Positions 58,287 through 64,000 of a stretch of 64,000 bases of DNA are shown piece after piece. Source of the stretch: Globisporangium splendens (taxonomy: Eukaryota; Oomycota; Peronosporomycetes; Pythiales; Pythiaceae); NCBI GenBank assembly GCA_006386115.1, contig VFIW01000054.1, forward strand, positions 1-64,000. Reading direction: 5' to 3'. The number at the start of each line of letters is the position of its first letter. Positions within the stretch are counted from its first letter, which is position 1. The notes under the pieces are model-generated. The model worked only from the letters and a program-made list of their open reading frames with translations, made no database searches and was not told the origin of the DNA. The position numbers were made by a program, and so were the translations under genes.

Positions 58287-58312
58287 GACAGACAGACAGA
58301 CAGACAGAGAGA
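58287..58312. repeat. (GACA)n microsatellite
   Basis: Six GACA-type units followed by GAGAGA. Confidence 0.85.
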
Positions 58313-59294
58313 GCTGACCTCAGCAAGAGTGGGATCTTGTCTCACAGTCATCGCCCGGAGCGTATAGCGTGTATCCTGCAGACAGCCATCTGATCTCACC
58401 CCCTTGTTTTCTTCTCGCTTGCAATTATTACGTGCGGTTTTTGTCCCTGAATGCATTTCCGATTTTCGCGTGAGGCAACTACATCGCACACGAACTGACT
58501 GGCGTCGTCCGCTTCTCTTCCCCGTTCTCGGAAATCGCATGATGCTGCAAATGCCCTTGCCATGCACTGCGATCAATAAAATGCTCACATCTTGGTGTGC
58601 TCCCCACCCTGGTGCCAAATGACACGAGGGTCAACCTTGCTCGCCTTTCCGATTCTGAACGCACCCACTGCGCTCTTTGCCTCCCAACACAATCACGTGC
58701 AGGCGCGAAACCATAGTCAGGTGTGCGCATCTTCAACCAATAGGTTCAAATTTTCCCCCGCTCTCTTTGGTCTCGCTCGGTTCTCTCAGCAGGATATCCT
58801 CCAGTACTGTGTGTGCAAGAAATAAATCGAAGCTGTCGTCGTGGCGCGCGTGTGGCACTGACTGTTGCCTGACTCGTTTGTTTGTGTTGCCTTGCGTCGT
58901 CGGTGGATGTAAAAGAATTGGCCCTTGTCATTTGACTCGTCTGCATCGAAACGAAACCAGAAGAGACACGTGGGGCCAGAGAAAGGAATCCTTGGACGAT
59001 CTGCGACGGATGGGCCGAGTCCGTCTCGAAGGACGGCAGACGAGGCGTCGACTCCACTCTGACCTTCCCTTGCCTAGCTCTGCCCTTTTTTATCTTTCTT
59101 TCTCACAAAATACACACTCAAACGATGATGCCCAATACTGTTGCGGCGCTCGCAGTCTCCCGCACGCCGCACAGAGACCTCGAGCCTGCGAGTCTCGCAC
59201 ACAATCCATCTCGCTCGTTTGTGCGCACATCGATCGATCCAGCCAGAAATACAGAAATACGACTCGCACACCAATTCTAGTATACAATACAAAC

Positions 59295-60230
59295 ATGCAG
59301 ATCCGTCCAACGTCTTCTCGCGCTGAACTCGCGCCGCCTGTGGTGGCCGACAAGGAGCTCGAGCTGGCCAAGCTCGACCGCAAGCGCTCACAGGACCGCC
59401 TGCATCAGCGTCGCCACCGCGCCAAGCGCAAACAGCAGCTCTCGGCGCTCGAGCAAGACGTCAAGGACCTCCAGACGAGCGTCGCGCAGCTTGGCCAGAA
59501 GCGCCAGCGCCTCAACAACTCGTTCGCGGGCCACTGTTCGCCAATGACCTCGGGTCAGAGCGTTGTGGAACACAAGAAGTCTAGAGTAGACGACGCGACG
59601 AAAATCGTGCGCGAGTACTTCCAGGTATTCAAGTACGGCCACTCGGCTATCCACCAGGACGCCCAGGAGCAATTCCTGCACAGGGTCTTGAAGCCAGACG
59701 TTGTCGGCGTTGACATGCGTGGTGCGGACGCGTTCGTCGAGCAATGGCGCCTCTCGGGCAGCTTCTTCTGGTCGATGCTTCTGGAAGCCAAGTCCATGAC
59801 TGCGCGCTCTTCTGGAGACCTGACGATCGTCGAGGTTGACGCGGACGTGCACTTGCGGTTCCGTGCCGACCTCGCGACGGTCTTGTGCCCTCAGTTAGTT
59901 CACCACGAGGAGCTGTTGAAGACTATTGTCGACAACGTGATCTGTGTTGGCGCCAAGTACACGTTCATTGTGGAGCAAGATGGTCAAGTGAGCGGTCTCT
60001 TGGTCGAGATTGAGTTCATCGACGCCCTCTGCCGTGTGCTCGGTTCTCTGGTCAAGGTGTCCCAGGTCGTCGACGGTGCTCGGATCTCGATGGGGTCCGG
60101 GACTATCAACTGCAAGTTGCCAGTGGTTCCCGCTGAGCCATACCGCCAGCCAAAGGTCAAGAAGACACCAAAGTCATCGGCGCTCAACTACCGCCTCCAG
60201 TTAAATTACCTCTTGTCGTCGTCCTCGTAA
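59295..60230 (+). CDS. bZIP transcription factor, basic-region Asn replaced by Asp
   Basis: 311 residues from the ATG at 59295, no intron. Residues about 28-70 form the bZIP: basic region KRSQDRLHQRRHRAKRKQQL, then heptad Leu at four successive positions (LEQDVKD, LQTSVAQ, LGQKRQR, L). Counting back from the first zipper Leu, the invariant Arg is kept, but the invariant Asn is Asp. The C-terminal 200 residues form a globular domain (REYFQVFKYGHSAIHQDAQE, WSMLLEAKSM) seen, to my knowledge, only beside oomycete bZIPs. Asn substitutions are known to be common in oomycete bZIPs; Asp should alter base contacts, so DNA specificity may differ. Nuclear; targets unknown. Confidence 0.88.
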   Translation: MQIRPTSSRAELAPPVVADKELELAKLDRKRSQDRLHQRRHRAKRKQQLSALEQDVKDLQTSVAQLGQKRQRLNNSFAGHCSPMTSGQSVVEHKKSRVDDATKIVREYFQVFKYGHSAIHQDAQEQFLHRVLKPDVVGVDMRGADAFVEQWRLSGSFFWSMLLEAKSMTARSSGDLTIVEVDADVHLRFRADLATVLCPQLVHHEELLKTIVDNVICVGAKYTFIVEQDGQVSGLLVEIEFIDALCRVLGSLVKVSQVVDGARISMGSGTINCKLPVVPAEPYRQPKVKKTPKSSALNYRLQLNYLLSSSS

Positions 60231-61430
60231 ATGCGTGTTTAGCTCCCAAGCCAGTCAGCCGTGTAGTCAAAGTATCATTATTATCTTACAGCCACTAAAC
60301 TAAAGTATATAAACGGAATTGTCATCACTGTAGACGCACCTGATGTATTTGAACCTGCCAAACCAGTCGCCTTGGTGAACGTGAGGCTGGCACTTATGGA
60401 GTGATGCAGAGTGATTGTGGTCACGCTGCTTGCAGTCGCGAGTGTGAAGGAGCTTGTTATCTCAGCAAAACAAACTAAGACATCGTGAAGGAGATGATCA
60501 GGCGCGTCTAAGAGCTCACAGAAGCAAGATCGCGCGGCATGAGCTTCCGCGGGAGCGATCGCCATTTTGCGCGCTGATTATAAGAGGCGGAACCAAAACC
60601 ATGGCGTTTTATTGCGCATGTCGCAAAAAAGTGAGACTAAATAAATCATGTGTGCTCCAAACAAGAATCAGAGCTGAGCAAGCGGGAGGAACTCGCGCCT
60701 TCTGACAAGGCGTTTTCTTTACGAACGCGACTCATGTCGCACACAACCGCGAGAGAACAGCCAACGGAAAGCAGTAATGTTCGAAAGCGTATCAACCGTT
60801 ACACTTTATCAAACCAAGATGCAAGCGTGCACGCAGAACCAGCAAAAAGGGATGGTGTCGAACCAAAATATGGGGACATTCCACAGACACAACCCAAAAG
60901 ATCTCTCGCGACGGGACGTGCACGATAGGCTGGAAATGTGCGAGAGCCCCTTTTCTTTGGGGATTGGTCCTTCCCGCTGTGGCTTACCATAAAGCCGCGC
61001 AGGATACACGGAGGGGGTTCAAAGCTGCCGTTTTGTGTTGTGTGTGCGCCTTGTCCTGACTGCGTTTGCGTCGAGAGAGTGGCAGCAGGAGTAGGGTTGT
61101 GAGTTTCACAGATAAATACTGCGGCATTGGGTATTTAACAGCACAATGCACCTCCAATTTAGTGCGCGACATCCCAAACGTTTGATATGAAGGGATTGAG
61201 AGCAAAGTATCGCCAACAGACTCGATTAGCAGCGAAGAAACGGATCAAACGTCTTGAGATTTGTATACTAGCTACTATTAAGAGCACCACGGTAAGAATT
61301 CTAGCGACGAATATGAAGCACCACAGAGACCCCGTGACGAAGTGGACGCAAATCGTGAAGGAGGCATGTAGATCTCTCTGCATCTCTAAATGGACTTGGA
61401 CAAAATTCTGCAAGGGAAGATCAAGCCAAG
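60231..61430. other. Spacer between bZIP gene and right Ty3 element; inner LTR end not found
   Basis: No gene. Part of it may be the rest of the right 3' LTR, but no similarity to the left LTR was seen beyond 61431, so either the LTR has diverged or it is truncated. Confidence 0.4.
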
Positions 61431-61481
61431 GATCTGGGGACAGATCTACCTTCATGTAATGGCTGGTTTCAGCCCATTACA
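61431..61481 (-). repeat. Start of the 3' LTR of the right element
   Basis: The minus strand begins TGTAATGGGCTGAAACCAGC, matching 6345-6295 with 4 differences in 51 bases. The first 27 bases are almost palindromic (TGTAATGG..CCATTACA). Confidence 0.7.
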
Positions 61482-61495
61482 TCATCCCCTCCTTA
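61482..61495 (-). promoter_or_regulatory. Polypurine tract
   Basis: The minus strand reads AAGGAGGGGATGA directly before TGTAATGG, the expected plus-strand primer position next to a 3' LTR. Confidence 0.7.
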
Positions 61496-61557
61496 AAGTC
61501 ACAAGTACCTTGCGTACTTTTGCAGACCTTTCGGAGCAGTTCACTTTCCAATCGGCC

Positions 61558-62625
61558 ATGAAGCGACCAAGTGACCAAGTGAACCAAGGTGAAGAACGTC
61601 CTTTGCCCAAGCGGCAGAGAACGGTTCCAGAACTCTTTGACGTTACCTCCATTCTCAACCGAGATGGAGACAAGGAGTTCTACATGGAACGTTTCTTCCG
61701 TTGGCGTCGGATCAACAATCGTGATCCGAACCAACCCATCGCAGCCCAGAGAGACTCATGGCGAACGTTTGTTCGTCTTGAGAACGAGAACAAGATGGAG
61801 CGTCTTCTTCGTCGTGGCGATGTTCATGCCCGTAGAAGAACTCCTGCTGACGACAGAGCGAGTCCTAGCTCTGGTCGTCGTAGTGTCGCTCCTGGCGACG
61901 CTACAAGTGGTTCTCGTAGCTGCGGACCACGTCGGGAACATCAGACTCCATCGTCTGCCGTGGTTCCCACGTGTCCGAGCTCGGTGGATATCCACGCCAC
62001 CGAACTCTGTAGAAGCGTTGATGGTTCAACTGCTTCTTTCCTCGACGATGAGTCGGTCGATCCTCATGATCAACAATCGACTCAACCACCCAGCGATGAT
62101 CTCCCTGAGAGTCTATCAATGGGGGTGGGGCTGAACGCCAAAACGATTGAGCGACTCTGGAAGTGGAAGAGTGCTCACCGCGCTCAGATTGAGACACTGG
62201 AAGTTCGCGATGCGATCCTTTCGGATCGGTGCGAGAGCCTCGAGGACCAAGTGAAGGAGCAGGAGTCGCGGATCGACTCGCTGACCTTTGGTCCCGCCCA
62301 GTATCTGGCTTTGGAGTCCCGTTTCGAGCAACGGTTCGAGCAAGTCCAGGGCGAACTTGAGCGACTCCAAAAGGCTGAGAAGGCTCGTGAAATGCATCAC
62401 GAACGTCTACTGCGCTCTGTGGAAGAGGCAGGGACGGCTCTTGAGGTACTCCGCAAGGAGTATAACTCGCGCCTTCTCGTGCTGGAAGCTGTGAAGGAGG
62501 AGTCCTTCGATGTGCTTCAGCGCCTTTACGCCGAGAAGAATCTCCAAAGCGATGAGCTGTTTGCTCTTCGCAATCAAGTGGAGAGTCTTCAAGATCAGCT
62601 TGATCGTTTGCGGAAGATCTCGTAG
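61558..62625 (+). CDS. Antisense ORF of the Ty3 element: NLS plus long coiled coil
   Basis: 355 residues from the ATG at 61558, which lies 76 bases inside the 3' LTR; the frame is also open upstream to an ATG at 61390 within the LTR. Residues 2-21 hold two basic clusters (KRPSDQ and PLPKRQR), like a bipartite nuclear signal. Residues about 30-90 are compact (DVTSILNRDGDKEFYMERFF). About 90-185 is Ser/Arg/Asp-rich. About 190-353 is a strong coiled coil with Leu heptads (LQDQLDRL). It runs antisense to the integrase tail and chromodomain. The left copy keeps this frame, with conservative replacements (47/67 identical in the last stretch), and substitution positions show selection on this strand. 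Some plant Ty3 elements carry an antisense ORF near the 3' LTR; no homology is claimed. Confidence 0.7.
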   Translation: MKRPSDQVNQGEERPLPKRQRTVPELFDVTSILNRDGDKEFYMERFFRWRRINNRDPNQPIAAQRDSWRTFVRLENENKMERLLRRGDVHARRRTPADDRASPSSGRRSVAPGDATSGSRSCGPRREHQTPSSAVVPTCPSSVDIHATELCRSVDGSTASFLDDESVDPHDQQSTQPPSDDLPESLSMGVGLNAKTIERLWKWKSAHRAQIETLEVRDAILSDRCESLEDQVKEQESRIDSLTFGPAQYLALESRFEQRFEQVQGELERLQKAEKAREMHHERLLRSVEEAGTALEVLRKEYNSRLLVLEAVKEESFDVLQRLYAEKNLQSDELFALRNQVESLQDQLDRLRKIS

Positions 62626-63031
62626 GATCAGCTGATCCGCTTGGAAGGTAAGGCTTTAGTCTACCCACATAAAATGTAGGGTGTAGACGCATGCGTGTAG
62701 GTATGTCTAGCGTGTAGGCATCACCATTGCATTTCACTACCTTGAACGGTCCAATGAACCTTGGCAGAAGCTTCGAGCTTCCCAAGTTGGACACTGCATG
62801 TTCAGGCAGGTTCGCCGTGCTAAGTAATACAAGATCATTGATCTTATATACTTGCTTGTTCTTCCTTCCGCTCTTGTCTGCTTGTTCCTTTTGCAGATCC
62901 TGAGCCTTCGCGATTGCGTCTCGAACAAACCTCACAACGGCTTGTCTCCTCACGATAAAGTCATCGACTTGCTGCTCCTCACGACTTGTGATGTCGTTGA
63001 GGGGTTTCATCGAGTCAAAATTCGCTTTCAA
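61901..63031 (-). CDS. Integrase C-terminal domain, linker and chromodomain (right copy)
   Basis: 376 codons in the frame after the break near 63035. Residues about 40-130 are the SH3-like integrase C-terminal domain (NDLVLLSTANLPEH, FIGPFKVVKCNGDAYTLDIP, FYVGRLKPYLP). A Ser/Pro/Arg-rich linker of about 180 residues follows. The chromodomain is at about 310-376: WVVESIVDHE, QRFYRVRWRGYPPSSDTWEP, with the aromatic cage residues in place. Chromodomains steer integration to marked chromatin. The linker is exactly opposite the coiled coil of the antisense ORF and is poorly conserved between copies (about 54 percent by eye). Confidence 0.85.
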   Translation of the reverse strand: MKANFDSMKPLNDITSREEQQVDDFIVRRQAVVRFVRDAIAKAQDLQKEQADKSGRKNKQVYKINDLVLLSTANLPEHAVSNLGSSKLLPRFIGPFKVVKCNGDAYTLDIPTRMRLHPTFYVGRLKPYLPSGSADPTRSSANDQADLEDSPLDCEEQTAHRFGDSSRRKGAEAHRRTPPSQLPAREGASYTPCGVPQEPSLPLPQSAVDVRDAFHEPSQPFGVAQVRPGLARTVARNGTPKPDTGRDQRSASRSATPAPSLGPRGSRTDPKGSHRELPVSQSERGEHSSTSRVAQSFWRSAPPPLIDSQGDHRWVVESIVDHEDRPTHRRGKKQLNHQRFYRVRWRGYPPSSDTWEPRQTMESDVPDVVRSYENHL

Positions 63032-63975
63032 CTCGGAACAGCATTCAGGTCATACGACGACTGCGGCTCCTTAGCCGTAGTCCCTCCCCCACTTAAGGTA
63101 GAGACCTCACCCATTATGGAAGCAGGCACTCGAGGGTGAATGCCATAGTTCACATAAAATGGAGAGTGACCTGTCGAGACATGCGTGGAGTTGTTCAACG
63201 CAAACTCGGCAAGAGGGAGAAACTCACTCCACTCTTTGAAAGACGTCGCATAACTGCGCAACACGTCTTCCAGGACACGATTCACTCGTTCAGTTTGACC
63301 ATCCGTTTCAGGATGTGCCGCTGTTGACATGGACAACTTGGTGTCCAGAAGTCCGAACAGTGCACGCCAAAACTTGGACGTAAACCGAGTGTCACGGTCA
63401 GACACGATCTCAACGGGCAGGCCATGCAGACGGAATACGACGTCTACAAAGACCTTGGCCGTCATTTCGGCTGAGATCTTGTCCGAAACCGGCGCAAGAT
63501 GGACCATCTTGCTGAATCGGTCCACAAACACAAGGATGCCATTCCTGCCGTGTTTGTCTCTTGGAAGTCCAAATATGAAATCCATACTCACAGACTTCCA
63601 ACTGTCCTGAGGGACAGCCAATGAACGAAGTGGGGCCCGAGTAGAGCCGGATGGCTTAACTCTTTGGCACACTTCGCAAGTACGCACATACTTGCGAACC
63701 CACTTGTACATGTGAGGCCAGTAGTAATCTCGAGACAAGTTGAGAAACGTTTTCTCACGTCCGAGATGGCCACTCGAAGGACCGTCATGATACTCATACA
63801 AGAGTCGATGACGCAGACCTTCGTCGTTGGGGACAACGATCCTCGCTGGATCCCCTTCGTCAACCGCGTAGTACAACAACCAATTGTGTACTCGGAAGCG
63901 ATGAACTCGCGATCTTGTGCGTGACGGAAGACCTTGCAGTGCTTTGTCCGAAGATTCCTTGAAGTACTCCAACAA
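63028..63975 (-). CDS. Integrase zinc-binding and catalytic core (right copy)
   Basis: 315 residues, continuing from outside the window. The HHCC finger (HDGPSSGH.., CEVCQRVKPSG) is followed by the DDE core: first Asp in SMDFIFG, second in VSDRDTRF, Glu in GQTERVNRVLED. GKY/linker equivalents follow (LAEFALNNSTHVSTGHSPF). The frame is lost at its end by a 1-base deletion relative to the left copy, after which the C-terminal domain continues one frame over. All catalytic residues are intact. Confidence 0.92.
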   Translation of the reverse strand: MLEYFKESSDKALQGLPSRTRSRVHRFRVHNWLLYYAVDEGDPARIVVPNDEGLRHRLLYEYHDGPSSGHLGREKTFLNLSRDYYWPHMYKWVRKYVRTCEVCQRVKPSGSTRAPLRSLAVPQDSWKSVSMDFIFGLPRDKHGRNGILVFVDRFSKMVHLAPVSDKISAEMTAKVFVDVVFRLHGLPVEIVSDRDTRFTSKFWRALFGLLDTKLSMSTAAHPETDGQTERVNRVLEDVLRSYATSFKEWSEFLPLAEFALNNSTHVSTGHSPFYVNYGIHPRVPASIMGEVSTLSGGGTTAKEPQSSYDLNAVPS

Positions 63976-64000
63976 ATCTTGACATGTTTCGTCAGACTTG

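Larger units (their letters stand above)
53274..59294. other. Gene desert of about 6 kb with dispersed degenerate repeats
   Basis: No supported gene on either strand. A degenerate unit occurs at 54268-54326, 54458-54513 and about 55553-55600. A (GACA)n run lies at 58287-58312. The last few hundred bases must hold the bZIP promoter; no TATA or initiator stands out. Confidence 0.5.
61431..64000 (-). mobile_element. Ty3/Gypsy chromodomain retrotransposon, right copy (3' part)
   Basis: From the window end downwards on the minus strand: integrase, integrase C-terminal domain, chromodomain, polypurine tract, and the start of the 3' LTR. Same family and orientation as the left element. Integrase is intact apart from one 1-base deletion near 63035. 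The rest of the element lies outside the window. Confidence 0.92.

Noticed and set aside
60800..61430. Full-length right 3' LTR of 618 bp by analogy with the left
   Set aside because: No similarity to the left LTR beyond the outer 51 bases, so the inner boundary cannot be placed.
61558..62625. The plus-strand ORF as a mere shadow of integrase
   Set aside because: Conserved in the second copy with conservative changes and with plus-frame codon-position bias, which a shadow would not show.
1..64000. tRNA, rRNA or CRISPR features
   Set aside because: No tRNA-like box pairs, rRNA stretches or regularly spaced repeat-spacer arrays were seen; the 30-bp LTR repeats are too few and are adjacent, without spacers.

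Overview
This window looks like nuclear DNA of an oomycete (Phytophthora/Pythium-type water mould). The protein-coding genes are intron-poor, their introns are short (about 50-100 bp, GT..YAG), and the gene set fits a flagellated, glucan-walled stramenopile: two KRE6/SKN1-like glucan-synthesis proteins, a Kre9/Knh1-domain protein, a GH5 exo-beta-glucanase, a flagellar nexin-dynein regulatory complex subunit (DRC2) and an oomycete-style bZIP factor with a substituted basic region. The species cannot be named from sequence alone.

Layout. 1-6345: minus-strand Ty3/Gypsy element with a chromodomain, cut by the window edge, with 5' LTR (5728-6345), gag, and a frameshifted pol. 6.9-13.6 kb: a head-to-head pair of KRE6-like genes separated by about 2 kb that contains an internal direct repeat. 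16.4-24 kb: an unrecognised two-exon gene, a dual-specificity phosphatase-like gene lacking the catalytic Arg, a coiled-coil protein, and a B-box protein locus with two reading-frame lesions. 24.5-38.4 kb is gene dense: a seven-exon ER metallopeptidase (M28), a GH5 glucanase with an in-frame stop, COG6 divergent from a TPR/2OG-oxygenase-like protein, a HAD phosphatase, and a Kre9-domain protein. 38.4-44.5 kb is a gene desert. 44.5-53.3 kb: a nine-exon ABCC transporter, a J-like/PX/DUSP/IQ/PH multidomain protein, and DRC2, the last two converging and overlapping. 53.3-59.3 kb is a second desert. 59.3-60.2 kb: bZIP gene. 61.4-64.0 kb: the 3' end of a second copy of the same Ty3 family, again on the minus strand.

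How the genes relate. KRE6-like x2, Kre9-like and GH5 all act on cell-wall beta-glucan. ERMP1-like M28 and COG6 act in the ER/Golgi secretory route that would deliver wall proteins. DRC2 serves zoospore flagella. There is no sign of operons; neighbours share only short divergent or convergent spacers.

The most unusual signal is in the retroelement. A plus-strand reading frame (NLS plus long coiled coil, 61558-62625) lies antisense to the integrase tail and chromodomain. Comparing the two copies at the window ends by hand, substitutions over the coiled coil avoid its second codon positions and pile up at its third positions, so selection there acts on the antisense protein. Over the chromodomain this bias disappears. 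Other points worth a second look are a 272-bp tract that is identical between the otherwise diverged KRE6 paralogues (gene conversion), three apparent pseudo-enzymes or broken enzymes, a bZIP with Asn changed to Asp, and a near-perfect 28-bp hairpin in intergenic DNA.

All coordinates and splice sites were read by eye; no search or alignment program was run. Start codons were checked to be ATG where a start is stated.
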